Positions 8,013 through 17,086 of a stretch of 64,000 bases of DNA are shown in pieces; positions within the stretch are counted from its first letter, which is position 1, and each line of letters starts with the position of its first letter. The notes under the pieces were generated by a model. That model saw only the letters and a list, made by a program, of their open reading frames with translations, did not search any database and was not told the DNA's origin. This DNA comes from Lyngbya aestuarii BL J (GTDB taxonomy: Bacteria > Cyanobacteriota > Cyanobacteriia > Cyanobacteriales > Microcoleaceae), in contig NZ_AUZM01000014.1 in the NCBI RefSeq assembly GCF_000478195.2, forward strand, positions 1 to 64,000, given 5' to 3'. Position numbers and translations under genes: made by a program.

Positions 8013-8822
8013 ATGAACAGATCAGCTACAAATTCACTACAACCTGCGGTTTATATTGTTGGTGCCGGACCTGGCGATCCTGAGTTACTGACGATAAAAG
8101 CCCAACGCTTACTCGCCCAAGCCGATACGATTTTGTATGCGGATTCGTTGGTACCTCAACAAATATTACAGGATGTGCGTTCTGATGCAGAATTAATCGC
8201 CACAGCCAATAAAACCCTAGAAGATATCATTCCGATGATGATCGAACGGGTGCGACAAGGGCGTTCTGTCGTGCGTTTGCATTCGGGCGATCCAAGTTTG
8301 TATAGTGCCATTCACGAACAAATTCATCAGTTAGCCGAGGCGGAAATTGCGGTTGAGGTGGTTCCCGGAATTAGTGCTTATCAGGATGCAGCCGCGAAAT
8401 TACAGCTAGAATTGACGGTACCTGAGTTGGTGCAGACGATTATTTTAACTCGATTTAGTGGGCGGGCGACTTCGGTTCCTCCTCGCGAGGCTTTGGCGGG
8501 TTTGGCGGCGCATCAGGCGAGTTTGTGTTTATATTTGAGTGCGCGTCATGTCGAACAAGCCCAGCAAGAATTATTGGAACATTATCCGGCTTCAACTTCT
8601 GTGGCAATTTGTTATCGTTTGGGATGGCCGGATGAAAAAATTAGAATTGTGCCGTTGACGGAAATGGCAAAAGTGACTGAAGAAGAAAAGTTGATTAGAA
8701 CAACGCTTTATGTGATTAGTCCGGCGTTGGGAAATCAGAAAACAACGACGCGATCGCAATTATATCACCCTCAGCATTCCCATTTGTTTCGCCCAAATTC
8801 TAAAAAATCTCAAAAAGTTTAG
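8013..8822 (+). CDS. cobM: Precorrin-4/cobalt-precorrin-4 C11-methyltransferase
   Basis: 269 residues. The enzyme methylates C-11 of precorrin-4 with S-adenosylmethionine in corrin-ring (cobalamin) synthesis. Tetrapyrrole methylase motifs are visible: VYIVGAGPGDPELLT near residue 13, YADSLVP, VVRLHSGDPSLYSA, VEVVPGISAYQDAAA and ILTRFSGRAT, the last typical of CobM/CbiF. The C-terminal 30 residues are a variable tail. No other cobalamin gene is adjacent, which is common in cyanobacteria. Confidence 0.93.
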   Translation: MNRSATNSLQPAVYIVGAGPGDPELLTIKAQRLLAQADTILYADSLVPQQILQDVRSDAELIATANKTLEDIIPMMIERVRQGRSVVRLHSGDPSLYSAIHEQIHQLAEAEIAVEVVPGISAYQDAAAKLQLELTVPELVQTIILTRFSGRATSVPPREALAGLAAHQASLCLYLSARHVEQAQQELLEHYPASTSVAICYRLGWPDEKIRIVPLTEMAKVTEEEKLIRTTLYVISPALGNQKTTTRSQLYHPQHSHLFRPNSKKSQKV

Positions 8823-8842
8823 GGCGAAAAACCAGCAAGTAG

Positions 8843-8862
8843 GGGCGCTGCGGTTTGCGCCC
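8843..8862. repeat. GGGCGC/GCGCCC hairpin between genes
   Basis: GGGCGC and GCGCCC are separated by eight bases within GTAGGGGCGC...GCGCCCGTAC. This type of intergenic palindrome is common in filamentous cyanobacteria. There is no T-run, so it is not called a terminator. Confidence 0.5.
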
Positions 8863-8893
8863 GTACAGGTATTTTTATAGCAAATAACTAACG

Positions 8894-9712
8894 ATGACTT
8901 TTAATCAAAAACACGCGATTATTACGGGGGGTTCGAGTGGGATTGGGAAAGCGACAGCGAAGTTGTTAGCTGCATCGGGGGCGAATATAACAATTATTGC
9001 TCGTTCTGCGGAGAAATTAGAAACAGCGAAAGCGGAAATTGAAGCGGTTAAATTACAGTCTGAACAGCGAGTTTTTACGCAAGTTGCGGATGTTTCTGAT
9101 CGCCTGATTCTGGAAAGGGTTATTGAAAATTCTGTTAAGGAATTGGGCGCTCCCGATATTTTAATTACATCGGCAGGAATTTCGATTCCGGGTTATTTTC
9201 AAGATTTGCCCATCGAAACTTTTGAAGAAACAATGGCGATTAATTATTTTGGTTCGTTGTATGCAGTTCGGGCGGTTTTGCCTTATATGGAACCGCAGAA
9301 ACAGGGTAGTATTGTGCTAATTTCGTCAGGTGCGGGATTGATTGGAATTTATGGTTATACGCCCTATTGTCCGTCAAAGTTTGCATTACGAGGGTTGGCG
9401 GAATCTTTGCGAGGGGAACTAAAACCGTTAGGAATTCAAGTAACAATTGTTTATCCGCCTGATACGGATACACCGCAATTAGAAGCAGAAAATCAGACGA
9501 AACCCCCGGAAACAAAACAGATTACCGAAACGGCGAAAATGTGGCAACCTGAAGATATTGCTCAAGAAATTCTTGGCGGAATTAAAAAGAATAAATTTGC
9601 TATTACACCGGGAATTGAAATGACCTTGTTGAGTCGGTTGCATAGTTTGTTAGCGCCGGGATTAAATTGGTCTTTTGATCAAATTGTTACTCAAAATCGA
9701 AGGAAAAAATAG
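8894..9712 (+). CDS. Short-chain dehydrogenase, 3-ketodihydrosphingosine reductase-like
   Basis: 272 residues. Classical SDR features: TGGSSGIGKATA (cofactor-binding Rossmann motif, residues 11-22), a structural NAG-like site (ITSAGIS) and a YxxxK catalytic pair in YCPSKFALRGLAESLRGELK. The stretch VYPPDTDTPQLEAE is characteristic of eukaryotic and bacterial KDSR-type reductases, which reduce 3-ketosphinganine. That substrate is inferred from the motif. There is no nearby serine palmitoyltransferase, so another ketone substrate is possible. Confidence 0.85.
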   Translation: MTFNQKHAIITGGSSGIGKATAKLLAASGANITIIARSAEKLETAKAEIEAVKLQSEQRVFTQVADVSDRLILERVIENSVKELGAPDILITSAGISIPGYFQDLPIETFEETMAINYFGSLYAVRAVLPYMEPQKQGSIVLISSGAGLIGIYGYTPYCPSKFALRGLAESLRGELKPLGIQVTIVYPPDTDTPQLEAENQTKPPETKQITETAKMWQPEDIAQEILGGIKKNKFAITPGIEMTLLSRLHSLLAPGLNWSFDQIVTQNRRKK

Positions 9713-9733
9713 GTTTTTCCTAATAATTACTAA

Positions 9734-10126
9734 CTAGGGTTTGTAAACAAGGCTTAAATATTCTCGATAACTGCAAATTTTATTGTCTCGAACATCAAAG
9801 GAAATGGCAACTTGATTGTTATAGGGTTTTCCAAACATTAAGCCTTCAGATTTGCCCTCAAAAACAACAGTGGTTTCATTAAAAGTAGTTCGTTCGAGGG
9901 TGAAAAATAAACCCTGACTAAATACTTTCTCAGACACATAAGCTAAAAATTCAGCCATGCGTTCTTTTCCTTCATTTAACCCTTGATAGGGGCCTGCGGG
10001 AAATGAGAACGTAAAGTCATCACTCAACATAGCAATGAATTGTTCCCATTCTCCTGTGGCTAAACCGTGACGAAAATGTTCAAAGGCTTGTTGGGCAGTT
10101 TCGAGCGTTTGTTGTGTTCCTTTCAT
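9734..10126 (-). CDS. NTF2-like/SnoaL-like protein
   Basis: 130 residues. The pattern of an N-terminal helix (AFEHFRHGLATGEWEQFIAMLSDD), FSFPAGPYQG and a C-terminal strand pair (ISFDVRDNKICSYREYLS) fits the NTF2-like alpha+beta barrel. Members bind small hydrophobic ligands or act as isomerases or hydrolases; no catalytic set can be assigned here. It is the first of three minus-strand genes before the methyltransferase. Confidence 0.7.
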   Translation of the reverse strand: MKGTQQTLETAQQAFEHFRHGLATGEWEQFIAMLSDDFTFSFPAGPYQGLNEGKERMAEFLAYVSEKVFSQGLFFTLERTTFNETTVVFEGKSEGLMFGKPYNNQVAISFDVRDNKICSYREYLSLVYKP

Positions 10127-10172
10127 CGATACAAACTAGAGACAATTGTTGCAATTATAGCCTCTTTTACGA

Positions 10173-10451
10173 TTAGATTGTATCAATTTCTTCCTCTAGT
10201 ATTCGCAAAATTCGAGAAAGATATTCTGTTCGCCATTGTTCTCGGTTTTTGGAAGTTTTTTCATCGGGTTGATAGGTTTCAATTTCTGATGTTGATAAGA
10301 TTCCTTTTGTTTCTAACACCCGTTCTACGGTATCTAAACGTTCGCGGAGTACAGAAACTTCACCTGCTAACGCCATAATTATTCCTAACAATTTATCCTG
10401 TTGAGGATCGTTGAGGTAAACGGGGCGTTGTCCTTTTGCTGTTTGTACCAT
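10173..10451 (-). CDS. Hypothetical coiled-coil protein
   Basis: 92 residues, no family recognised. A short N-terminal segment (GQRPVYLNDPQQDKLLGIIMALAGEVSVL) leads into a heptad-like helix (RERLDTVERVLETKGIL) and a charged helical tail. It is soluble and lies 18 bp downstream of the methyltransferase stop, so probably in the same transcript. Confidence 0.6.
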   Translation of the reverse strand: MVQTAKGQRPVYLNDPQQDKLLGIIMALAGEVSVLRERLDTVERVLETKGILSTSEIETYQPDEKTSKNREQWRTEYLSRILRILEEEIDTI

Positions 10452-10469
10452 TAGATTGTTTTCTAATAC

Positions 10470-11627
10470 TTATTTTTGGGCAGTGATCACAAACCAAGTC
10501 GGACGGTTGCTAACGGGGGGTGTTTTTTGATAAGAATAATTTTGGGGTGTTTTACAACTATATTTGCGAATAAAGTTTTCACTCACTTTTTCCGAGTTAA
10601 AACCCGCTTTTTTAACAATAGCAGTTAAATCTAACTCTCGCATTTCACCCCAAAAAGGTTCGTTGTTGTTTATGGTTTGCCAGTCGGAAATAAAAGCTGT
10701 ATAAGCATCCATATGGCGGTATAAAGGCGCATCTAGATGAATCATAATCCCACCGGGCGCTAGTAAGCGATAAGATTCTCGCATGACGTTTTCAATGGCA
10801 GAAGCGGGTATTTCATGCAACAAAATATGAGAGACAATTAAATCAAATGTTCCGTCGATAAAGCTGGTTTTTTCGGCATTTTGTTGGGAGAATTGGACTC
10901 GTTTCTTTAAGGCTTCTGCCCGAGCGTGACCGTAGTGTAACATGGGTGAACCAATATCAATCCCATGAATTTCTGCATCGGGATAAGCATCAACATAGGG
11001 AAGGGTGCTGTGACCGACTGCACATCCCATATCAAGAATTTTTTTAGGTTGAAAATGAGGATAATTTGGTTGGAGATAATTTTGAATAATGGAATGCCCC
11101 ATGTTATCATTAAGCGTTCCCAACCAACCCAAACCATAAACATAAACACCCCGATCATAAACGGCACCGGCTGCGAGATCATTTTCAATAATTTCAGTAT
11201 GATATCCTCCCGGCATACAATGAATATCAACTTCGCTCATATAAGCGGGTGTTTGGAAGTTAGGATCGAGAATTAAAGAACCAATTTGATTTTGTATATT
11301 TTTAGCTTTTTTAATCAGATCGGGAAGTTGACGTTCAACGCTTGAACCCACCGACTCCCACATCATTTCCTGTTGAAATCGCTTTAAAATACTCCACCAA
11401 TGATAATAGGATTGAGTTTGCATTTCTTGTAAAATTTCATGGCGATTTTCGGGAACACGTTGATGTTTTTCTTCAAAATTAGGCTTGACATTTTTTTCAT
11501 AAACTGTCTTAATTCCCGATCCCATTTTACGATTCACATAAAGAGATAGGCTCTGCACAAAGTTTTGACGGGCTAACTCATCATGGGTTGTCTGCGGGAG
11601 AATTGCGTGTTTAAATTGTGCGTTCAT
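10470..11627 (-). CDS. Class I SAM-dependent methyltransferase
   Basis: 385 residues. An unusual 190-residue N-terminal region rich in aromatic and charged residues precedes the Rossmann methyltransferase. Motif I reads ILDMGCAVGHSTLPY (about residues 192-206), the acidic ribose-binding residue is in IHGIDIG, and motif IV/V is FDLIVSHILLHEIP, followed by YRLLAPGGIMIHLDAP. The core is closest to methyltransferase type 11. The substrate is unknown; the cluster to its right suggests a small-molecule pathway. Confidence 0.85.
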   Translation of the reverse strand: MNAQFKHAILPQTTHDELARQNFVQSLSLYVNRKMGSGIKTVYEKNVKPNFEEKHQRVPENRHEILQEMQTQSYYHWWSILKRFQQEMMWESVGSSVERQLPDLIKKAKNIQNQIGSLILDPNFQTPAYMSEVDIHCMPGGYHTEIIENDLAAGAVYDRGVYVYGLGWLGTLNDNMGHSIIQNYLQPNYPHFQPKKILDMGCAVGHSTLPYVDAYPDAEIHGIDIGSPMLHYGHARAEALKKRVQFSQQNAEKTSFIDGTFDLIVSHILLHEIPASAIENVMRESYRLLAPGGIMIHLDAPLYRHMDAYTAFISDWQTINNNEPFWGEMRELDLTAIVKKAGFNSEKVSENFIRKYSCKTPQNYSYQKTPPVSNRPTWFVITAQK

Positions 11628-11972
11628 GGTTTAGGTGGTGTCAAGAAAAAAACAAGGTTCTATGGTCATAATTCCCCCAATATTGGGAGTTGTGCGAGTT
11701 CGATGCAAGGCTGACAGTCAGAGAAGTTTGAGGTTAAAATTGGGTATTGAGATTAAGGCTATCTCGAACTCAGATTAGGATTGATTAGCTATTTAAATCT
11801 TCCTAAAGATTGACTGTTGTTTGCTGTATGGGTTGATACTGCATTTATATATCGAATTTGGTAAAATTTATATACTCCCCAATTATTTTTCAAGGTTAAA
11901 TTAAGAATAACTGGAAAATTTACTATTGGGGTTTTGATTAATCAAATGAAACAAGTACAGTATTTTTGAAAG
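11628..11972. other. Intergenic region between divergent genes
   Basis: It contains the starts of the methyltransferase (minus) and the Rid protein (plus). The only clear structure is a perfect 12-bp palindrome CCCAATATTGGG at 11676-11687. It is AT-rich near 11840-11960, and no confident -35/-10 pair was picked. Confidence 0.4.
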
Positions 11973-12404
11973 ATGACAAAGCGCGAAGTTATTATCCCTG
12001 AAGGAATGGAAATTCTCTATGAAAAATTTCACTATTGTCCCGGAATTAAAGTCGGAAACACATTATATATTTCCGGTCAAGTGGGCCGTGATAAAAATTT
12101 ACAAGTTGTTGAAGAAATAGAAGCCCAGTTTGTTCAAGCCTTTGAAAATGTTAAGGCTGTTCTTAATGCTGCTGGAGGAAGTTTTGATGATGTTTTCGAG
12201 ATGATTACTTATCATGTAACCGGAACTCCGCCAACGACTCCCGAAGAACAAAAACAGTTTAAAATTCCGAATTTACAACTTTTTATACAGGTGAAAGACC
12301 GCTATTTTGTTAACCAGTATCCAACTTGGACCGGGGTAGGAATAACAGCTTTATCTACACCGGGTTTGTTAGTTGAAATTAAGTGTACTGCTATTTTAGG
12401 ATAA
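11973..12404 (+). CDS. Rid family protein lacking the RidA arginine
   Basis: 143 residues, slightly longer than RidA (about 128). Family features: VGNTLYISGQVGRD, EAQFVQAFENVKAVLNAAGG and YPTWTGVGITALSTPGLLVEIKC. RidA deaminates reactive enamines/imines using an arginine in a P-A-R motif. Here that position is Trp119 (YPTWT), so canonical 2-aminoacrylate deaminase activity is unlikely. An insertion, TGTPPTTPEEQKQF (about 84-97), also departs from RidA. It is better described as another Rid/YjgF subfamily of unknown activity. It is convergent with the reductase gene. Confidence 0.85.
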   Translation: MTKREVIIPEGMEILYEKFHYCPGIKVGNTLYISGQVGRDKNLQVVEEIEAQFVQAFENVKAVLNAAGGSFDDVFEMITYHVTGTPPTTPEEQKQFKIPNLQLFIQVKDRYFVNQYPTWTGVGITALSTPGLLVEIKCTAILG

Positions 12405-12416
12405 GCAAAATCTCAA

Positions 12417-13424
12417 CTAAAATTGAACGACAACTTTTCCACAGTTTTTCCCTCCGAGTAAGTAATTAACCGCAGAGGGAATAGATTCAATTCCTTTAAA
12501 TTCGGCCGAATCAATTGCAACTTGAATTTGACCGGATTCGAGTAAATGAAATAAACGATTTCTAGCTTCTAAACTGTATTTTTGATAAAGTGGCATCAGA
12601 AAACCTCTAACTGAAGCCCCTTTCCAAAAGATTTTTTCATAAATTCTGGGTTGATTTACCACTTCTAATTGTTCTGCATATTCGGAGATAAAACCAACGA
12701 CAATTAAGCGACCTCGAACGGCTAAATTATCAACGCAAACATCAAATATTTTGCGACCAATACATTCAAAAACCAAGTTAATTCCCTCTGGATATTCTTG
12801 CTGAAGCACCTCGTTTACATCTTCTTTTCGATAGTTAATTACCCGGTCGCAACCCAATTTTTTGAGTAGGTTGGCTTTGGCTTCTGAACCGCAAGTTCCG
12901 ATTACATGATTTCCCGCTAATTTTGCCACTTGAACGGCTATGTGTCCGGTTCCTCCTGCTGCTGCGGTGACTAATATTGTCTCTTGAGTTGTCATTTCTC
13001 CCACCTGTTCTAAGGCGACTAAAGCAGAAATTCCGGTGGGAATTAATGTTAAAATTTCTGGGGTTGCTTGGGGAACTTTGATGGCGAGGTTTGCATCAAT
13101 TACCTGATATTCGCTATAGCCACCCCCCCGAATTGTTGTGGCGACAGCATCACCTATTTTTAAAGTGGTAATATTTTGACCAACCGCTACGACTTCCCCC
13201 ACCGCTTCAACGCCCAATTCAAAGGGCGGAGTGGGTTGAAAATAGGGAATCTTTCCTTGAGATAATAAAGTATCAAAACCGGCATTGACTCCAGCAAATT
13301 TATTTTGAATGACAATTTCATTATCTGCGGGTTCAAGTAAGGGAACTGTAATGATTTCAATAGCGGATTTAAAGTCGCTACTAATTTGATTTGCAACTAA
13401 TTTTTTGTACGTTTTCGGGTTCAT
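12417..13424 (-). CDS. Medium-chain (quinone oxidoreductase-like) NAD(P)H reductase
   Basis: 335 residues. A GroES-like N-terminal domain (NKFAGVNAGFDTLLSQG, PPFELGVEAVGEVVAVG) precedes a nucleotide-binding domain with AAAGGTGHIAVQVAKLAG and the downstream VINYRKEDV, a typical zinc-free MDR pattern near prostaglandin reductase 3/ZADH2-like enzymes. Such enzymes reduce alpha,beta-unsaturated ketones with NADPH. Its start touches the neighbour: the hydrolase stop is at 13425, one base away. It is the last gene of the 18130-to-12417 operon. Confidence 0.88.
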   Translation of the reverse strand: MNPKTYKKLVANQISSDFKSAIEIITVPLLEPADNEIVIQNKFAGVNAGFDTLLSQGKIPYFQPTPPFELGVEAVGEVVAVGQNITTLKIGDAVATTIRGGGYSEYQVIDANLAIKVPQATPEILTLIPTGISALVALEQVGEMTTQETILVTAAAGGTGHIAVQVAKLAGNHVIGTCGSEAKANLLKKLGCDRVINYRKEDVNEVLQQEYPEGINLVFECIGRKIFDVCVDNLAVRGRLIVVGFISEYAEQLEVVNQPRIYEKIFWKGASVRGFLMPLYQKYSLEARNRLFHLLESGQIQVAIDSAEFKGIESIPSAVNYLLGGKNCGKVVVQF

Positions 13425-14249
13425 TTAATTGGGTGTCTCATCTAAAAAGTTAATTACGGCTTCAGTAACTTCTTGATAAACTTGATTCATCATACAAATT
13501 GTACCGCTAGCAATTTCAACAACTGTGTTATTCGGGATAACTTGAGAAACAAAATGGCGTTTTTCGGCTGCGGCTAACCCCAAACGTTCAAATTCATAAA
13601 CATCATCTAAACCCCATAAAATAAGGGTTGAACATTGAATTAAACGAAATCGTTCTTCCGCTTCTAAACAATAATTTTTAACCGCCCAAACTGCATACAA
13701 AGGATGACCAAAACATTTTAAATCATCCAATACCCAACGATGATTAAGTTCAGCCGAACCTATATAACGAGAACGGGCTAACCAACGTTTCATTAAATGT
13801 GAACCATCGGGTTGAATTTGAAAGCCAATGTCATAAAATTCAGAGAGTTTGGCTTGTCCAGCTTCTCCAAAACCCGCAACATTTCCTAAGATTAATTTCT
13901 TGACTCTATTGGGGTAAGTGGCTGCAATTTCTCCGGACACAAAAGCCCCAGTATGATTTCCTAAAATGCAAGCTGTTTCGATTTTGAGTTCATCTAAAAG
14001 AGCAATTGCCGTTTTAGCATAGTCAGAAATTGTGTACATTCTCGGGGGTTTATCGGAGTCTCCAAACCCCATTAAATCCATTGCAATGACTTTTTTTGTT
14101 TGGGCTAAAATCGGCATTAATTCCCGATATTCGTCACCACTGCGAGGATTCATATGTAATAACAGTAAAGGTTCTCCCTCTCCCGCGATTCGGTAATGGA
14201 TTTGACCATCTTCTGTGTCTAAGAAAGCTCGTTTTATTTTTATATTCAT
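13425..14249 (-). CDS. Alpha/beta hydrolase fold protein without classical triad, copy A
   Basis: 274 residues. The fold is clear: LLLLHMNPRSGDEYRELMPIL for the oxyanion loop, DLMGFGDSDKPP and LILGNVAGF. The nucleophile elbow reads GNHTG (97-101), with His99 where Ser, Asp or Cys belongs. The usual catalytic His position near the C-terminus reads SGTICMMNQ (248-256), with Thr250. No Asp is obvious at the usual acid site beyond WGLDDVYEF. It shares MMNQ, HLMxRWL and LNHRxVxDDLKCFG with copy B, 19 bp away. It may be a binding protein or use different chemistry. Confidence 0.85.
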   Translation of the reverse strand: MNIKIKRAFLDTEDGQIHYRIAGEGEPLLLLHMNPRSGDEYRELMPILAQTKKVIAMDLMGFGDSDKPPRMYTISDYAKTAIALLDELKIETACILGNHTGAFVSGEIAATYPNRVKKLILGNVAGFGEAGQAKLSEFYDIGFQIQPDGSHLMKRWLARSRYIGSAELNHRWVLDDLKCFGHPLYAVWAVKNYCLEAEERFRLIQCSTLILWGLDDVYEFERLGLAAAEKRHFVSQVIPNNTVVEIASGTICMMNQVYQEVTEAVINFLDETPN

Positions 14250-14268
14250 GGTTTTTAAATTAATGAAT

Positions 14269-15087
14269 CTATGAAGTTTTTAAGAAATCGTCCACTAACT
14301 TGCAAATATTTTCAGGTTGTTGATTCATCATCCAAAGCGTACCATTTTCAATTATAATCTCTTGAATGTCAGGAATAGACTCAGATAGCCAAGTTTGATT
14401 TTCTGCTTTTGCTAAACCTGCTTTTTCTAAGGGTTCTAACGCTTTATCTCCGGTTAAAACTAGAGTTGGAGATTGAATCTGTTTAAATCTTTCTTTTGCT
14501 AACAAACAGTAATTTGCTACAGCAACACCCGGATAGACAGGAAAACCAAAGCATTTTAAATCATCAATCACACAACGATGATTTAACTCTCCATTTCCTA
14601 CATAATTAACACGAGAAAGCCAACGTTCCATTAAATGAGAACCATCTTCTTTTATTTTAAATCCTATTGAATATCTTTGCACAATTTTTTGCTGTTCTTC
14701 GGCATCAAATCCATGCACATTACAGAGAATTAATTTATTAACTCTTTCTGGATAAATCGCCGCCAATTCTCCCGCAATATAACCGCCCGTTACACTTCCG
14801 AGAACGTTGCTTTTTTCTATCCCCAACTCATCCCAAAGTGTAATAATGTTTTGAACATAATCAGCGACAGAATACTCTCTAGGCGGTTTGTCTGAATCTC
14901 CCAACCCCATTAAATCCATTGCAATCACTTGTTGACTTTCGGCTAAAATGGGGATAATTTCTCGAAATTCATCGCCGCTTCGAGGTGTCATGTGTAGGAG
15001 TAAAATAGGTTCTCCTTTGCCAGCAATTCGGTAAAGAATTTGTCCGTCTTCTGTGTCTAAATATGCTCTTTTCACTGGCTGTTTCAT
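14269..15087 (-). CDS. Alpha/beta hydrolase fold protein without classical triad, copy B
   Basis: 272 residues, aligning without gaps to copy A over most of its length. The elbow is GSVTG (97-101) with Val99 at the nucleophile position, and the C-terminal His site is NGTLWMMNQ with Thr250. Conserved between copies are LHMxPRSGDEFRE, DLMGLGDSDKPPREY, GSHLMERWLSR and LNHRCVIDDLKCFG. Conservation of these blocks while the catalytic positions differ suggests a retained but non-hydrolytic or atypical role. It is inside an operon of closely spaced genes. Confidence 0.85.
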   Translation of the reverse strand: MKQPVKRAYLDTEDGQILYRIAGKGEPILLLHMTPRSGDEFREIIPILAESQQVIAMDLMGLGDSDKPPREYSVADYVQNIITLWDELGIEKSNVLGSVTGGYIAGELAAIYPERVNKLILCNVHGFDAEEQQKIVQRYSIGFKIKEDGSHLMERWLSRVNYVGNGELNHRCVIDDLKCFGFPVYPGVAVANYCLLAKERFKQIQSPTLVLTGDKALEPLEKAGLAKAENQTWLSESIPDIQEIIIENGTLWMMNQQPENICKLVDDFLKTS

Positions 15088-15128
15088 TATCTAAATTTTT
15101 ATTTTGAACAACAATTAAATTCCCAATT

Positions 15129-15575
15129 TTATTGCATTCGTTCTTCCTGAATTAAAGTGCGTTGATAGACTTGATTGTTTTTGAACCATTGCCAAGTGCG
15201 GGCGCGATAATTGTTACAAGGGCTAATTTGAATCATTTCATAAATATAAGCATCCGGTACGCCTTTATAAGCCAACCACAAAATCAGAGTAGATTCATCT
15301 GCTTCCCACGCTTTTCCGGTAATGCGTTCAGTATCAAAAATAAGTTTGTTATCCTGATAGATGCCCGGGAATTGATGTTCTTCTTGTTTACCATTTTCCC
15401 AGTGATAACGGTTGATTTGAAAGTAGGGATAATCCCCTGTTTCGGGAAATTGACAGGTTAAATGAGATTGATGTTTATCGATAATTTTCCCTTCCGTATT
15501 AACGAGGGTATAGCTTCCTGTCCAGTCTCCTTCATGGCGGGCTAAAACGGGCATTTTTTCGCGCAGATTGGACAT
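15129..15575 (-). CDS. DUF3598-like lipocalin-type protein
   Basis: 148 residues. The sequence (MPVLARHEGDWTGSYTLVN, HLTCQFPETGDYPYFQINRY, WLAYKGVPDAYIYEMIQIS and NNYRARTWQWFKNNQVYQRT) looks like the cyanobacterial DUF3598 family, predicted beta-barrels related to lipocalins. The family assignment is from memory of its pattern and is moderate. It has no signal peptide. It may bind a small hydrophobic ligand handled by the neighbouring enzymes (inference). Confidence 0.65.
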   Translation of the reverse strand: MSNLREKMPVLARHEGDWTGSYTLVNTEGKIIDKHQSHLTCQFPETGDYPYFQINRYHWENGKQEEHQFPGIYQDNKLIFDTERITGKAWEADESTLILWLAYKGVPDAYIYEMIQISPCNNYRARTWQWFKNNQVYQRTLIQEERMQ

Positions 15576-15677
15576 AATTTATTCTCCTCTTTTAAATTTA
15601 TAATTGTACTTTGAGGATATCTGATTTTAACAGAAGAATAAGATTGTTTTTCATTGTTTATGAACTTTTTAGTTTTG

Positions 15678-17084
15678 TCAATACCACCAGGGGTCTACAA
15701 CGGGTTGTGTTTTGGTTAAGAGGGCTTTTTTGCGGAAAAATCGAGCCATTGAAGCCGCCCCCATTCGTGAACCTCCCAAACCTGAAGATTTAAACGAATT
15801 TTTTTCACCTTCATTAATTAAAGCGGTTAACCCTGCATCATTAATACTAATTGCCCCGGCTTCTATCTGTTGGGCGACTTCTAATGCTTCTGTTTGTGAA
15901 GCAGCAAAAACAGCCGCACTCAACCCATAAACGCTATCATTTGCGAGTTTAATTGCTTCTTCTTTCGAGGTAAAAGTCATTATAGGCATGACCGGGCCGA
16001 AGGTTTCTTCGGTTATTATTTTCATGTTACGATTAACACGGGTTAATACCGTCGGACGACACCAAAATCCTCCGTTTAATTCTTCGACTTGACCCCCACA
16101 ATTAATAATTGCTCCTTTTTCAGTTGCATCTAATAAATGTTCAGCAATAATAGTTGCTTGTTTGGCTGAAATAATCGGCCCAATTTCACCGTTTTTGATA
16201 TCAGAATAGTTGAGAGATAACTGACTGGCTTTATCAACAAGTTTATCAACAAAATAATCGTGAATTGATTCGGCTACATAAATCCGTTCTATGGATAAAC
16301 AAGACTGTCCGGCATTAATCACAGAACCCCATAAAATCGCTAAAGTTGCTTGTTCTAAATTAGCAGATTCTAAAACAATAGCCGGATCTTTTCCTCCCAA
16401 CTCTAAAAACACCGGAATTAACTGTTTTGCAGCTAATTGTGAAACTTTTTTACCCGTTGAAACACTGCCAGTAAAACAAATTGCATCAACATTTTCAATT
16501 ATGATTTTGCCTGTTTCTCCTGCTCCTTGCATAAAAGACAAAACCCGATTTAACTGGGAAACAGATTCAATTGTTTTAACTAAAGGCTGAATAAATCTGG
16601 GAGTAATTTCACTGGGTTTAATGATGACTGCACATCCAGCCAATAACGCCGGAATTGCATCAATTAGAGACAGTAACAAGGGAAAATTCCAAGGACTAAT
16701 TACCCCAACTAATGAATAAGGAACGAGTTGAGATTTAATCTGAATAAACGGAATAGCTGTGTTTTTTTCTTCCGTTAAACAGAGTTCGGGTGCGAGTTTA
16801 CACCATCGCTCTAAACTGGAAATCACACCATCAACTTCCATGACTGACTCTCGAATTCTTCCTGTATCTTCAACCAAGGCTTGAATCAAAGCATCTTTTT
16901 CAGCAATAAGGACTTTTTTCCAGTTTTGTAAAACTTCAATTCTTTGATGAATATCTAACTGCCAGTCAATTTGAGATTGTCGTAAATTATTACACTGTTC
17001 AGCAATTTCTGTATCTGTAAGAGGTGTAATAAAATAATCAATTTTTCCAGTTCTGGGATTGCGAACTTTAATTTTCTTTTCCAT
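15678..17084 (-). CDS. NAD(P)-dependent aldehyde dehydrogenase
   Basis: 468 residues. It oxidises an aldehyde to a carboxylate. All expected residues are present: Asn133 in SPWNFPLL, Lys156 in IKPSE, Glu228 in LELGGKDP and catalytic Cys262 in GQSCLSIERIYV. The TGS motif (FTGSVSTGK) and EETFGPVMPIM are also intact. It starts 2 bp after the nitrilase-like gene ends, so the two are translated from one transcript. The substrate is unknown. Confidence 0.93.
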   Translation of the reverse strand: MEKKIKVRNPRTGKIDYFITPLTDTEIAEQCNNLRQSQIDWQLDIHQRIEVLQNWKKVLIAEKDALIQALVEDTGRIRESVMEVDGVISSLERWCKLAPELCLTEEKNTAIPFIQIKSQLVPYSLVGVISPWNFPLLLSLIDAIPALLAGCAVIIKPSEITPRFIQPLVKTIESVSQLNRVLSFMQGAGETGKIIIENVDAICFTGSVSTGKKVSQLAAKQLIPVFLELGGKDPAIVLESANLEQATLAILWGSVINAGQSCLSIERIYVAESIHDYFVDKLVDKASQLSLNYSDIKNGEIGPIISAKQATIIAEHLLDATEKGAIINCGGQVEELNGGFWCRPTVLTRVNRNMKIITEETFGPVMPIMTFTSKEEAIKLANDSVYGLSAAVFAASQTEALEVAQQIEAGAISINDAGLTALINEGEKNSFKSSGLGGSRMGAASMARFFRKKALLTKTQPVVDPWWY

Positions 17085-17086
17085 TT

